Assembly: GCF_008122525.1 (NCBI RefSeq)
Contig: NZ_VSRV01000001.1
Coordinates: 2,604,001-2,668,000 of the forward strand
Source: Marinomonas sp. IMCC 4694
GTDB lineage: Bacteria > Pseudomonadota > Gammaproteobacteria > Pseudomonadales > Marinomonadaceae
Reading direction: 5' to 3'
Length of the DNA: 64,000 nucleotides
The position numbers and the translations under genes are program-made. Positions 47,173 through 56,978 of this stretch are shown in pieces. Below the pieces are notes generated by a model. That model saw only the letters and a list, made by a program, of their open reading frames with translations, was not told where the DNA came from and did not search any database. How positions within the stretch are numbered: the first letter of the stretch is position 1; every line of letters begins with the position of its first letter.

Positions 47173-47850
47173 TCACTCTTTAATGGGATAACTAACGAGC
47201 CGCGCCATCGGTATCATACCTTGCCCGACGGTCATCGTAGCCTGTTCGGCATGCTGACGCAGATACTGCTGTAGTCTCAGGTTGTTCACCAACAACACAT
47301 CTTTATTCAATTCGGATAAAGGTGAAACCAAACTGCGGTTAGGCGATGATGGCACCTCTGCAACCATTGCAGAGTTTGTTCTTTCTGGCGCGAGCCACTC
47401 ATTCCCGACAATAACCACAACAAAAGCAACGCTGGCCGCCACCGCCATGCTTGAAAACAGTGTTTGCCAAAGTGGGCGAGAAGGTTTTTCTTGCGCCAAA
47501 ATATGGCTGGGCAGCTCAAAAGACATCACATTGTTCGATGTTTTCTGAAGCGATGTAGACCCCATCAAGACGGTTACACTTTCATCCGTTTCTAACTTAG
47601 CGTTGATGCGTTCAAGCAAACTACCTTCTAAGCCTACCGACACAGCGGGTTCTTTGTGAAGCGCTTGCTGAATTAAATGGAAAGCCTCTAATTGTCGACC
47701 GATCAATTCGCTATCTTGTTCCAGCAAGTGGTCAATATCTTGCTCACACGCCTCACCATCAAACATCGCAGATAAGCATGACGCCTCTTGTTCAAAGCGC
47801 TCACCTTGTATTTGATCGTCTAAAGTAAAACGATCCTGTAAATTTGCCAT
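47173..47850 (-). CDS. rseA: Anti-sigma-E factor RseA/MucA
   Basis: 225 aa from the ATG at 47850, two bases after the rpoE stop codon. The cytoplasmic N-terminus (SCLSAMFDGEACEQDIDHLL) is the sigma-binding domain, a single helix FSSMAVAASVAFVVVIVG (about residue 120) crosses the membrane, and a periplasmic tail contacts RseB. It holds RpoE inactive until DegS/RseP-type proteolysis. A longer in-frame ORF start inside rpoE was rejected. Confidence 0.92.
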   Translation of the reverse strand: MANLQDRFTLDDQIQGERFEQEASCLSAMFDGEACEQDIDHLLEQDSELIGRQLEAFHLIQQALHKEPAVSVGLEGSLLERINAKLETDESVTVLMGSTSLQKTSNNVMSFELPSHILAQEKPSRPLWQTLFSSMAVAASVAFVVVIVGNEWLAPERTNSAMVAEVPSSPNRSLVSPLSELNKDVLLVNNLRLQQYLRQHAEQATMTVGQGMIPMARLVSYPIKE

Positions 47851-47852
47851 GG

Positions 47853-48446
47853 TTACTCTCCTGCGTCCATTAAAGGACGTATGTGTTTTTCTACGGCTTC
47901 TCGGGCACGAAAAATTCGGGATCGAACCGTTCCAACAGGACAATCCATAATCAGTGCAATGTCTTCATAACTCAACCCATCAAACTCACGCAGTGTCAGC
48001 GCACTGCGCAACTCTTCAGGCAAATTTTGAATGGCCAAGTTGATCGCCTTTTCCAAACGATCGCTGTTTAACCTTGCCTCTGGCGTGTCTATGTCCGCTA
48101 ACGCTTCGTACACGCTGAATACATCTTCATTGTCCAGTTCTACGTCAGATTCTGGCGGACGACGAGAACGGCTTACTAAGTAATTTTTTGCTGTGTTTAC
48201 CGCAATACGATACAGCCAAGTGTAAAAAGCGCTTTCTCCACGAAAACTGCCTATCGCACGATACGCCTTAATAAAGCTGTCTTGTGCCACGTCTAACGCT
48301 TCACTTCGATCTTGTACATAGCGCCCAATGAGACCGATTACCTTGTATTGATATTTTACAACCAGCAGATCAAATGCCCGCTTGTCGCCCTGTTGAACCC
48401 TCTCAACCAACGCCTGATCGGAAGACGTTTCGTGCTGCATAGGCAC
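47853..48446 (-). CDS. rpoE: RNA polymerase sigma factor RpoE/AlgU
   Basis: A 197-aa ECF sigma factor. Region 2 (ALVERVQQGDKRAFDLLVVKYQ, then VAQDSFIKAYRAIGSF) binds the -10 element and region 4 (LPEELRSALTLREFDGLSYEDIALIMDCPVGTVRSRIFRAREA) the -35. It controls the envelope stress response. It is the first gene of the operon with a candidate sigma-E promoter upstream, and is divergent from nadB as in many gammaproteobacteria. Confidence 0.95.
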   Translation of the reverse strand: MPMQHETSSDQALVERVQQGDKRAFDLLVVKYQYKVIGLIGRYVQDRSEALDVAQDSFIKAYRAIGSFRGESAFYTWLYRIAVNTAKNYLVSRSRRPPESDVELDNEDVFSVYEALADIDTPEARLNSDRLEKAINLAIQNLPEELRSALTLREFDGLSYEDIALIMDCPVGTVRSRIFRAREAVEKHIRPLMDAGE

Positions 48447-48491
48447 CTCATATAAAATTCTTATTTATCTGCGCCCGTACTTACTAAAAGT

Positions 48492-48520
48492 AAAAGACAG
48501 CATTCGCTTAAACGAGTTCC
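48492..48520 (-). promoter_or_regulatory. Candidate autoregulatory sigma-E promoter of rpoE
   Basis: On the minus strand GGAACTC, 16 bases, TCTTTT resembles the sigma-E consensus GGAACTT-N16-TCTGA. It lies 46-74 bp before the rpoE start. Confidence 0.6.
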
Positions 48521-48686
48521 CATGGCTTCACATCAAACTCTCTAATAAAGAACAAAAACTTACCTCAATGTTTGTAAAATAGGTTGAAAAATCGAAGATT
48601 GGCCTCAGAAAGTTGTCACTATTTCGAGGCAAGAATAGTAACATTCATTTTTAGCCTCCATTACCTCGACACAATGAGCCTTAACA

Positions 48687-50285
48687 ATGAGCCGACACTA
48701 TCACCACGACATCGTCATTATCGGCGCTGGAGCCGCAGGGCTAACCCTCGCACTTGAGCTGGCTAACCATCATCGCGTTGCCATGCTGACCAAAGCCGAT
48801 ATTCGTGAGGGGTCAACCTTGTACGCCCAAGGTGGTGTCGCCGCAGTACTGTCAGACAAAGACACCATTGACTCACACATCAATGACACCATTGATGCTG
48901 GCGTAGAACTGGGTGACAGAGATGCCATACGCTTTACCGTTGAGCACTCTAAAGAATGCATCGATTGGCTGATCGACCAAGGCGTGCCTTTTACACGCTA
49001 TGGCGAGAGCGAGGAATACCACCTGACACAAGAAGGTGGGCACAGTCACCGACGCATTATTCACAGTGCCGATGCTACAGGGCTGGCCATTTCTAAAACC
49101 CTCATTAAAAACGCCACCAATCATCCTAATATTGATTTTTTCCCAAACCGGGTAGCCATCGACGTAGTGACGACCAAAAAGTTGGGCCTAGATGGACCGA
49201 ACAAAGCCGTTGGTGTCTATGCGCTTAACTTAGACGACGATGTCATTGAAGTTTTTCAGGGCAGATTCATCTCATTAGCCTGCGGCGGAAGTAGTAAAGT
49301 CTACCTTTATACCAGCAACCCAGATACCGCCTCGGGCGACGGCATCGCGATGGCGTGGCGAGCTGGCTGTCGAATAGGGAACATGGAGTTCAATCAGTTC
49401 CACCCTACGTGCCTTTACGATGCGAAAGCCAAGACCTTTTTAATTTCAGAAGCGGTACGTGGCGAAGGTGGCAAACTCTTGCTGCCAGATGGTACCCGCT
49501 TCATGGGCAAGTTTGATAAACGTGAAGAGCTCGCACCAAGGGACATAGTCGCCCGCGCCATCGACCACGAAATGAAGCGCCTTGGGATCCATCATGTGTT
49601 ATTGGATATCTCTCATAAAGAACCTGAATTTATAAAAGAGCACTTCCCCACTATTTATAAACGCTGCCTAGAATACGGTCACGACATGACTCAAGGCCCG
49701 ATTCCTGTGGTGCCTGCGGCGCACTATACCTGCGGCGGGGTGGTGGTTGATCGTCACAGTGCCACCGACGTAAAAAATCTTTATGCCATTGGTGAAACGG
49801 CCTATACCGGTTTACACGGCGCCAATCGTCTGGCCAGCAATTCATTATTAGAATGCATTGTGTTTGCTCGATCTGCGGCACATCACATTGCTGAACACCC
49901 ACCGCAAATCGATACGATCACTGTCCCTGACTGGGATGAAAGTCAGGTAACCGACTCAGATGAAGATGTGGTCATTGCCCATAACTGGCAAGAACTTCGC
50001 CGTTTTATGTGGGATTATGTCGGCATTGTTAGAACCGACAAACGACTCTTAAGAGCCAAGCACCGTGTCGATCTGCTCTTGTCAGAAATTGACGAGTTCT
50101 ATGCAAATTACAAAATTTCAAATGACTTACTGGAGCTGAGAAATCTAGCCATGGTGGCTAACCTTATTATTCGCTCCGCCATGTCTCGGAAGGAAAGTCG
50201 AGGGTTGCATTACACGTTAGATTATCCAGAGAAACAAGCTTCTAGCTCCCCCACCATCCTGACACCAACCCTCACAGAGAAGTAA
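48687..50285 (+). CDS. nadB: L-aspartate oxidase
   Basis: 532 aa. A flavoenzyme that oxidises aspartate to iminoaspartate for NAD synthesis. FAD-binding [17 protein letters not shown] is at the N-terminus, [16 protein letters not shown] and [24 protein letters not shown] are conserved, and the flavin-site [23 protein letters not shown]-type block is near residue 370-390. It follows a 240-bp spacer shared with rpoE. Confidence 0.96.
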   Translation: [532 protein letters not shown]

Positions 50286-50299
50286 TTAAACACCTGAAT

Positions 50300-50743
50300 T
50301 TAAAGCGTTTTTGCTTTATCGTTGCGGCGCTGCAAAATTTGTTGCGCCGCATACGATCGCAATATTAAATAGGATTCTTGTGCTATATTGTCGCGATATA
50401 TCACCCAGTATTTGGGCCATAACCACTCACGAAAATGGGACTTTCTGTCTTCTTTCGCGATTAATTGAACCCCATTAGCGCGGACAAAACACAGCCTTTC
50501 ACACTGCCCTTTATTCATCACAAAAGCGCCCATTTCATCAATACCAACGACTATACCTACTTGGCAGCGCCATCGGATACACCACACCAAAACAAACATT
50601 AGCGCACATAGAAATAACGATACTCGCCAAAAAGCAGGCATCCAATAACGTTGCAACAAGGCAGCACTGGTGGCGGCGATAACAAGCCACAGCGCGACAC
50701 TAAGCCACGAGGGTCTAAGTTCGGTCGATTTGAGGCTGAACAC
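50300..50743 (-). CDS. YgfX/CptA-like membrane protein
   Basis: 147 aa with two N-terminal hydrophobic helices (WLSVALWLVIAATSAALL and VSLFLCALMFVLVWCI) and a basic soluble tail. The size, topology and overlap with sdhE match YgfX, described in E. coli both as a partner of SdhE and as the toxin-like CptA that acts on FtsZ/MreB. It overlaps sdhE by 29 bp. Confidence 0.78.
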   Translation of the reverse strand: MFSLKSTELRPSWLSVALWLVIAATSAALLQRYWMPAFWRVSLFLCALMFVLVWCIRWRCQVGIVVGIDEMGAFVMNKGQCERLCFVRANGVQLIAKEDRKSHFREWLWPKYWVIYRDNIAQESYLILRSYAAQQILQRRNDKAKTL

Positions 50744-50990
50744 GAGACACGATAATGTTAACGATCCGAGCTAGATTTTCATCTTCCGGTACATCTTTTT
50801 GCATAAACCAAGGAAAAAGGTCTTGATCTTCACACTCAATCAGCTTGTGGAATCGCTGCTTATCTTCTTCTTCTAGTGTCAAATACACCTCATCAAGAAA
50901 AGGCTCTAACAACACATCTAACTCCAACATGCCACGGCGACATTGCCATTTTAACCGTTTAAAGCTCAAGGATTCTGATGTTTCAAGCAT
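50715..50990 (-). CDS. sdhE: FAD assembly factor SdhE
   Basis: 91 aa. It assists covalent flavin attachment to succinate dehydrogenase. The RGxxE motif is in WQCRRGMLELDVLLEPF (Arg-Gly-Met-Leu-Glu), followed by the five-helix pattern with EEDKQRFHKLIECEDQDLFPWFM. It pairs with ygfX and stands next to the flavoprotein gene nadB in convergent orientation. Confidence 0.92.
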   Translation of the reverse strand: MLETSESLSFKRLKWQCRRGMLELDVLLEPFLDEVYLTLEEEDKQRFHKLIECEDQDLFPWFMQKDVPEDENLARIVNIIVSRVQPQIDRT

Positions 50991-51313
50991 TACGTTACCC
51001 CTTAGATAGAAGTTTGCATTATAGCCAGTTAAGCAATAAAAAAGAAAAAAGCATCTAGGTATTTACAGACAATCATCACATAAAACCTTATTTGACAAAC
51101 ACATAGCACAAAAAAACAGCACGCAAAAGAGTATTATATTGACTCATTTTTTATCAATAAACCAAAAATGAAACAAAATAGTACACTTATTAGCTATTTA
51201 TGTATTAACAGGTCAATTATGAGCTAGTCTATATTATGGATGTCTTGATAAAACATTATCAAGAATTAGGTACCACTATAAAAACAAAGAAACTCCAAAC
51301 TGGGGAAAAACCT
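50991..51313. promoter_or_regulatory. Upstream region of the polyol operon
   Basis: 323 bp without a gene. It is strongly AT-rich, with several TATTAT/TATATT-like elements (near 51133 and 51229). It presumably holds the promoter and the AraC-regulator sites for the transporter operon; I cannot place them. GGGGAAA serves as ribosome site for smoE. Confidence 0.45.
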
Positions 51314-52633
51314 ATGAAACGCCTTACAAAGAACACTCTAACTTGTGCCGTATCTCTTGCAGCAGCAATGACTGCAGGTACTGCCTTTTCAGCATCAACA
51401 ATCACCGTAGCAACGGTCAACAACGGTCACATGATTGAGATGCAAAAGTTGACACCTGAATTTGAAAAAGCCAACCCTGGCATTAAAGTAAAATGGGTTA
51501 CTTTGGAAGAAGGTGTGCTTCGTCAAAACGTTACTCAAGATATCGCAAACAAAAGTGGTCTTTACGACGTTATGACGATTGGTATGTATGAAGCGCCAAT
51601 TTGGGGCGAACGTGGCTGGTTACAAGCGGTTGATACGAGCGGCGACTACGATGCTAACGACATTCTCCCTTCTATCCGTGGCGGCCTATCTTACAATGGC
51701 ACCATGTATGCTTCACCATTCTATGGTGAAAGCTCAATGGTGATGTACCGCAAAGATCTTGTAAAAGCCGCCGGCATGGAAATCAATGACCGTGATAGCT
51801 GGGAACACATTCGTGATGTTGCCGCTGCGGTAAATGACCCAAGCAAAGGTATTTACGGTATCTGTTTACGTGGTAAAGCAGGCTGGGGTGACAACATGGC
51901 ATTCATGACGGCCATGGCAAACTCTTTTGGCGCACGTTGGTTTGATGAAAACTGGAAACCACAGCTAGAAACAGCGGAATGGAAAAGTGCGGTTAACTTC
52001 TATGTTGACTTGCTAACGAAATACGGCCCTCCAGGTTCTAGCAGCAACAGCTTCAACGAAAGCTTAGCGTTGTTCAACGAAGGCAAGTGTGGTATGTGGA
52101 TTGACGCCACTATCGCGGCGTCTTTCGTAACCGATCCTAAGCAAAGTAAAGTAGCAGACCAAGTTGGTTTTGCACAGTCTCCCATTTCTGTCACAGAAAA
52201 AGGCGCTAACTGGCTCTGGTCTTGGGCGCTTGGTATTCCAGCCGCGACTAAGAACAGCGATGCAGCACAAAAGTTTGTCCGTTGGGCAACCTCTAAAGAG
52301 TACATTCAGCTAGTCGGTAAAACGAATGGTTGGGCCGCTGTACCAACAGGTACACGTGCAAGTACTTATGCTAATCCTAAGTTCCAAGCAGCGGCTGTGT
52401 TCGCTGAAGCGGAGCTAAAAGCCATCAACTCTGCTAACCCAAATGACAGCACACTAAAACCTTCTCCGTATGTTGGTGTACAGTTTGCTGCCATTCCTGA
52501 GTTCCAAGCGATTGGTACAACGGCTGGTCAAATGATTTCAGGTGCACTGGCCGGATCAATGACTGTGGATCAAGCATTGAAATCTGCCAATACCTCAGCA
52601 GATCGTCAAATGCGTCAAGCGGGTTACTACTAG
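51314..52633 (+). CDS. smoE: Polyol (mannitol/sorbitol) ABC transporter substrate-binding protein
   Basis: A 439-aa periplasmic protein of solute-binding family 1. The signal peptide (RLTKNTLTCAVSLAAAMTAGTAFS|AS) is followed by ITVATVNNGHMIEMQKLTPEFEKANPGIKVKW. YDVMTIGMYEAPIWGERGWL and YASPFYGESSMVMYRKDL line the sugar cleft. It resembles SmoE/MtlE of Rhodobacter and Pseudomonas. The ATG at 51314 follows GGGGAAAAA. It is first in the operon with smoFGK and mtlD. Confidence 0.9.
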   Translation: MKRLTKNTLTCAVSLAAAMTAGTAFSASTITVATVNNGHMIEMQKLTPEFEKANPGIKVKWVTLEEGVLRQNVTQDIANKSGLYDVMTIGMYEAPIWGERGWLQAVDTSGDYDANDILPSIRGGLSYNGTMYASPFYGESSMVMYRKDLVKAAGMEINDRDSWEHIRDVAAAVNDPSKGIYGICLRGKAGWGDNMAFMTAMANSFGARWFDENWKPQLETAEWKSAVNFYVDLLTKYGPPGSSSNSFNESLALFNEGKCGMWIDATIAASFVTDPKQSKVADQVGFAQSPISVTEKGANWLWSWALGIPAATKNSDAAQKFVRWATSKEYIQLVGKTNGWAAVPTGTRASTYANPKFQAAAVFAEAELKAINSANPNDSTLKPSPYVGVQFAAIPEFQAIGTTAGQMISGALAGSMTVDQALKSANTSADRQMRQAGYY

Positions 52634-52647
52634 CCCTAACTGACAAA

Positions 52648-52671
52648 GTAATAGGGCATACGCCCTATTAC
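52648..52671 (+). terminator. Intercistronic hairpin between smoE and smoF
   Basis: GTAATAGGGC-ATAC-GCCCTATTAC is a perfect ten-bp stem without a U-tract. It likely stabilises smoE mRNA or dampens expression of the permease genes. Confidence 0.7.
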
Positions 52672-52731
52672 TTATTTCCTATTCGCCCATATCAGGGCGA
52701 ACATTCCTGCTTATAATAAGAGAAAACCACC

Positions 52732-53592
52732 ATGAAGCGCTCAATCACTCGCTTATTAATGGCACCGTCTGTCATCCTACTTTTGGTTTGGATGATCATA
52801 CCTTTGTCCATGACCATTTACTTTTCTACAATACGTTATAACTTATTGTATCCTGGTCAAAATAACTTTGTTGGTTTGATGAACTTTGAGTTCTTCATGA
52901 CTGACCCTGGTTTTATACCGGCGGTAGCTAATACACTCATTCTCCTACTGTCCGTATTAATTATCACCGTTGTTTTAGGCGTTATACTGTCTGCTTTAAT
53001 TGACAAGCCATTTTTTGGGCAGGGCATTGTCCGCGTCTTACTGATCTCGCCTTTTTTCATCATGCCTACGGTTAACGCCTTGATTTGGAAAAACATGATG
53101 ATGAATCCAGTGTACGGTATTTTTGCCTGGATCTCACAATCGCTGGGGCTTGAGCCCATTGACTGGCTGTCGTCTTATCCATTGATGTCGGTCATTATCA
53201 TGGTCAGCTGGCAATGGCTCCCATTTGCTATTCTGGTCTTTGTTACCGCGTTACAGTCTCAGGACACTGAACAAAAAGAAGCGGCTCAAATGGATGGCGC
53301 AACTGGGCTTCATATCTTCCGCTACCTAACCATTCCTCACTTAGCGCGCCCAATAGCCGTTGTGGTGATGATCGAAACCATTTTCCTATTGGCCGTGTTT
53401 GCCGAAATCTTTGTCTCTACCGGTGGTGGCCCAGGGTACGACAGCACCAACTTAGCGTACTTAATCTACAATCAAGCACTGCTTCAATATGATGTTGGTG
53501 TAGCATCGGCTGGTGGTTTATTCGCTGTATTGCTTGCCAATATTGTGGCCTTTTTCTTAATTCGTGCCGTTGGCAAAAACTTGACGGTGTGA
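52732..53592 (+). CDS. smoF: Polyol ABC transporter permease (SmoF/MtlF)
   Basis: 286 aa, six hydrophobic segments (LLMAPSVILLLVWMIIPLSMTIY, TLILLLSVLIITVVLGVILSAL and others). The EAA loop near residue 185 reads QKEAAQMDGATGLHIFRYLTIP. It forms the membrane channel with SmoG. The ATG follows AGAGAAAACC. Confidence 0.92.
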   Translation: MKRSITRLLMAPSVILLLVWMIIPLSMTIYFSTIRYNLLYPGQNNFVGLMNFEFFMTDPGFIPAVANTLILLLSVLIITVVLGVILSALIDKPFFGQGIVRVLLISPFFIMPTVNALIWKNMMMNPVYGIFAWISQSLGLEPIDWLSSYPLMSVIIMVSWQWLPFAILVFVTALQSQDTEQKEAAQMDGATGLHIFRYLTIPHLARPIAVVVMIETIFLLAVFAEIFVSTGGGPGYDSTNLAYLIYNQALLQYDVGVASAGGLFAVLLANIVAFFLIRAVGKNLTV

Positions 53593-53602
53593 GGAAAATA
53601 CA

Positions 53603-54433
53603 ATGACTCTTAATCAACAACGCAAACTCAAAACGATCTTGACAGGCCTGTTCGCATGGACTGTCGCGTTAGTACTCTTTTTTCCTATCTTTTGGATGTT
53701 TGTCACTTCCTTTAAAACGGAACTACAGGCCATTTCGATTCCACCAACGTTCATCTTCGAACCGACGCTTGAGAATTTTGAAATAGTACAAGAACGCAGT
53801 GACTACATTCATCACGCATGGAACTCAGTTGTTACTTCTTTTGGTGCCACTATCCTTGCGTTAATTATTGCTATACCAGCTGCTTACGCCATGGCATTTT
53901 CACCTGGCAAACGCACCAAAGACATTTTGCTCTGGATGCTCTCAACGAAAATGCTACCCGCAGTAGGCGTATTGGTGCCTATCTACATTTTATGTCGTGA
54001 TTACGGGCTACTGGATTCTAAAACCGCTTTGGTGATTATTTTCACTTTGATGAACTTACCAATCGTAGTGTGGATGCTGTTCTCTTACTTTAAAGATCTA
54101 CCAAAAGAGATTCTTGAAGCGGCCAGAATGGATGGCGCAACACCATGGGACGAAGTGGTTAAAGTGGTTTTACCTTTGTCCATTGGCGCGATTTCATCGA
54201 CCGCTCTTTTATCGATTGTTTTGTGTTGGAACGAAGCCTTTTGGTCTCTTAACCTAACCGCGTCAGAAGCCGCACCGCTTACCGCCATGATAGCATCCTA
54301 CTCAAGCCCTGAAGGTTTGTTCTGGGCCAAGCTGTCTGCTGCCTCCACATTAGCGTGCGCACCGATCGTCATTTTCGGTTGGTTCTGTCAAAAACAATTA
54401 GTCCAAGGCCTTACATTCGGCGCTGTAAAATAA
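53603..54433 (+). CDS. smoG: Polyol ABC transporter permease (SmoG/MtlG)
   Basis: 276 aa, MalG-type inner-membrane permease: N-terminal WTVALVLFFPIFWMFVTSFKTE, EAA loop ILEAARMDGATPWDEVVKVVLP, and a C-terminal LVQGLTFGAVK typical of this family. GAGGA precedes the ATG, 10 bp after smoF. Confidence 0.92.
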   Translation: MTLNQQRKLKTILTGLFAWTVALVLFFPIFWMFVTSFKTELQAISIPPTFIFEPTLENFEIVQERSDYIHHAWNSVVTSFGATILALIIAIPAAYAMAFSPGKRTKDILLWMLSTKMLPAVGVLVPIYILCRDYGLLDSKTALVIIFTLMNLPIVVWMLFSYFKDLPKEILEAARMDGATPWDEVVKVVLPLSIGAISSTALLSIVLCWNEAFWSLNLTASEAAPLTAMIASYSSPEGLFWAKLSAASTLACAPIVIFGWFCQKQLVQGLTFGAVK

Positions 54434-54451
54434 TTATTAGGAAGCTTTCAC

Positions 54452-55546
54452 ATGTCATACTTAACGATCACAGATTTACAAAAACACTACGACAACTACC
54501 ATGCGCTTCGCGGTATTAACCTATCCATTACTGAAGGCGAGTTTTTGGTGTTCGTTGGACCATCAGGTTGTGGTAAATCCACCCTTTTGCGCACCATTGC
54601 GGGCCTTGAAACCAGTACAGGCGGAACCATTGAGTTAGACGGCCGCGACATTACCGAACTGGCGTCGTCAAAACGCGACTTGGCCATGGTGTTTCAATCG
54701 TACGCTTTGTACCCGCACATGACCGTGGCAGATAACCTATCGTTCGCGCTTCGTCTTGCAAAAGTGCCGGCGGCTGAAATCGAAGAAAAAGTCCGCTTTG
54801 TGTCTGCATCCTTGCAACTTGATCCATTATTGGAACGCAAACCAAAAGAACTATCCGGTGGTCAACGTCAGCGTGTGGCCATTGGCCGCGCCATTGTGCG
54901 TCAACCAAAAGTCTTCTTGTTTGATGAACCACTTTCTAACCTAGACGCCGCGCTGCGTGTGCAAATGCGCTTGGAATTGGCACGCCTGCACAAAAAACTG
55001 GGCACCACCATGATCTACGTAACCCATGACCAAGTGGAAGCGATGACACTGGCCGATCGCGTGGTGATCTTAAACGCTGGCCAAATAGAGCAAGTAGGCA
55101 CGCCACTTGAATTGTATCGTCAACCAAACAGTCGTTTTGTTGCCGAGTTCATTGGCACACCAAAAATGAACTTAATTCCGGCTGACAAGATCACCCATAA
55201 AGAAGACGAGTTGGTGTTTGATTTGTTCGGACACACCATTCACTTTCCAGCCAAACGCTTAAAAGGTGCACAACCTGAGTCTGCCATTGTCGGCATTCGC
55301 CCAGAACATCTGTCGCTTGTTGAGGCCGAAGGAGACCTAACTGGGCGCATCGAATTGGTTGAACATCTGGGTTCTGAAGCCTATGCGCACATTCAGTTAC
55401 TAAACGATCAAACCATTATCGTAAAAGCCGGTGCGCGCACAGAACTAAAGGATGGGCAAGAAGTACACATTAAAGTCGATGTCGATGAAATCATTTTATT
55501 CAACGACAACAACCAAGTCATTTCCGTTATCCCAGAGGAAGTATAA
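54452..55546 (+). CDS. smoK: Polyol ABC transporter ATP-binding protein (SmoK/MtlK)
   Basis: A 364-aa MalK-like ATPase. Walker A GPSGCGKSTLLR (about residue 36), signature LSGGQRQRVAIGRAIV, Walker B VFLFDEPLSNLDAALR, switch His in VTHDQVEAMTLADR. The C-terminal regulatory OB-type domain includes VGIRPEHLSL. It is 1 bp ahead of mtlD. Confidence 0.94.
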   Translation: MSYLTITDLQKHYDNYHALRGINLSITEGEFLVFVGPSGCGKSTLLRTIAGLETSTGGTIELDGRDITELASSKRDLAMVFQSYALYPHMTVADNLSFALRLAKVPAAEIEEKVRFVSASLQLDPLLERKPKELSGGQRQRVAIGRAIVRQPKVFLFDEPLSNLDAALRVQMRLELARLHKKLGTTMIYVTHDQVEAMTLADRVVILNAGQIEQVGTPLELYRQPNSRFVAEFIGTPKMNLIPADKITHKEDELVFDLFGHTIHFPAKRLKGAQPESAIVGIRPEHLSLVEAEGDLTGRIELVEHLGSEAYAHIQLLNDQTIIVKAGARTELKDGQEVHIKVDVDEIILFNDNNQVISVIPEEV

Positions 55547-55547
55547 T

Positions 55548-56978
55548 ATGGCTAACTACTTACAGGCTTCATTAAATGCTGATCAGCTCAGCGTTCAAGA
55601 TTACCAAAAAGAGGCGATTAACGCTGGCATAGTGCATCTAGGCGTAGGCGCCTTTCATCGCGCTCACCAAGCCGTTTATATTGATCGCCTATTGGCCCAC
55701 GACAATCAACAAAATTGGGGCATTATTGGCGTTAATATTCGCCCACAAGACAGCCAAGCTTTTGCTCGATTCGTTGAGCAAAAAGGCGAATATGTTTTAA
55801 AAACCATGGCCGCTGATGGCGCGACACGATACGAACACATTCGCTCTTTGATCGAACAAATCGATGGTGCACAAGCGCCACAAGACGTGGATGCAGCACT
55901 GGCCCACGCCACAACGCAATTGGTTACCTCAACCGTGACCGAAGGCGGCTATTATCTGGATGAAAACCGTACTTTGATGTTGGATCATCCCGCCATTAAA
56001 GCCGATATTGAAGGCGCTCGAAACACACTGTACGCTTTTTTATACGCTGGATTAAAGCTGCGTAGCGAAACATCCAACGGTGCGATCACGCTATTGTGCT
56101 GCGACAATCTTCGCCATAATGGCGAGTTATTGAAAACCGGCTTAATGCAATTTTTAGCGGCAAAACACGACAATAAACTGGCCGCTTGGGTAGCTCAACA
56201 TGTGTCTTTCCCTTGCTCCATGGTTGACCGTATTACGCCAAAGCCAAGCCAACAGCATGTTGATGACGTTCGCGCTCGCTTTGGCGTAGATGACAACATG
56301 ACGGTCATGGGGGAGGACTTTATTCAATGGGTTGTAGAAGATAATTTCGCAGGCGCAAAACCGCCCCTCGACCTTGTCGGTGTACAGTTTGTGAAAGACG
56401 TTGTGCCATTTGAAGAGGCCAAGATTCGCATCTTAAACGCAGGCCATACCTGCGTAACGTATCAAGCAGCACTGAAAGGTCTAACATATTTCGATGAAGC
56501 GATGCGAGATGAAGAACTGAAACAGTACTTTACGGATTTTATCGAGCAAGATTCTATTCCAGCGATTGGAAAGTCTGTCGTCGATTTACCGGCGTACTTC
56601 GATATTATTGCGCAGCGTTTCAGTAATGCGAACATAGGCGATACGGTTGAACGGATCTGTACGGACGGCTACGCCAAGTTCCCTATCTTTGTTTTCCCCA
56701 CTTTAGAGGGCGCGTATAAACGAGGTCTAACACCAAGCAAAACCATTCAAGGCATTGCTAGCTGGTTCGCCTTTATGCAGCTTTCTCATCAGGGCAAAGT
56801 TGGTACGCCTTACCATGAACCAAACAAAGCCGCTTTGGCCGCGTTTACAAATGATGAAGCGGGTATTCAAGCCTTTGCAACCGATCGTTTTTTATGGGGT
56901 AATGTGCCAACAGAGTTTCCAGAGTTCATTGCACAACTTACCAAAGCTATTCAAATAAACATGACAAAGTATGCTTAA
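55548..56978 (+). CDS. mtlD: Mannitol 2-dehydrogenase (long-chain polyol dehydrogenase)
   Basis: 476 aa. It oxidises mannitol to fructose with NAD+, and in related species also sorbitol or D-arabitol (giving xylulose). The nucleotide-binding GIVHLGVGAFHRAHQAVYID lies near the N-terminus; the polyol dehydrogenase catalytic signature KIRILNAGHT (Lys, Asn, His) lies near residue 290. AGAGGAAG comes before the ATG at 55548, one base after smoK; a longer ORF start inside smoK is spurious. The Pseudomonas name is mtlD. Confidence 0.94.
   Translation: MANYLQASLNADQLSVQDYQKEAINAGIVHLGVGAFHRAHQAVYIDRLLAHDNQQNWGIIGVNIRPQDSQAFARFVEQKGEYVLKTMAADGATRYEHIRSLIEQIDGAQAPQDVDAALAHATTQLVTSTVTEGGYYLDENRTLMLDHPAIKADIEGARNTLYAFLYAGLKLRSETSNGAITLLCCDNLRHNGELLKTGLMQFLAAKHDNKLAAWVAQHVSFPCSMVDRITPKPSQQHVDDVRARFGVDDNMTVMGEDFIQWVVEDNFAGAKPPLDLVGVQFVKDVVPFEEAKIRILNAGHTCVTYQAALKGLTYFDEAMRDEELKQYFTDFIEQDSIPAIGKSVVDLPAYFDIIAQRFSNANIGDTVERICTDGYAKFPIFVFPTLEGAYKRGLTPSKTIQGIASWFAFMQLSHQGKVGTPYHEPNKAALAAFTNDEAGIQAFATDRFLWGNVPTEFPEFIAQLTKAIQINMTKYA

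Noticed and set aside
47850..47943. Longer RseA start inside rpoE
   Set aside because: The extension has no family match and overlaps rpoE coding; the ATG at 47850 gives the typical N-terminus.
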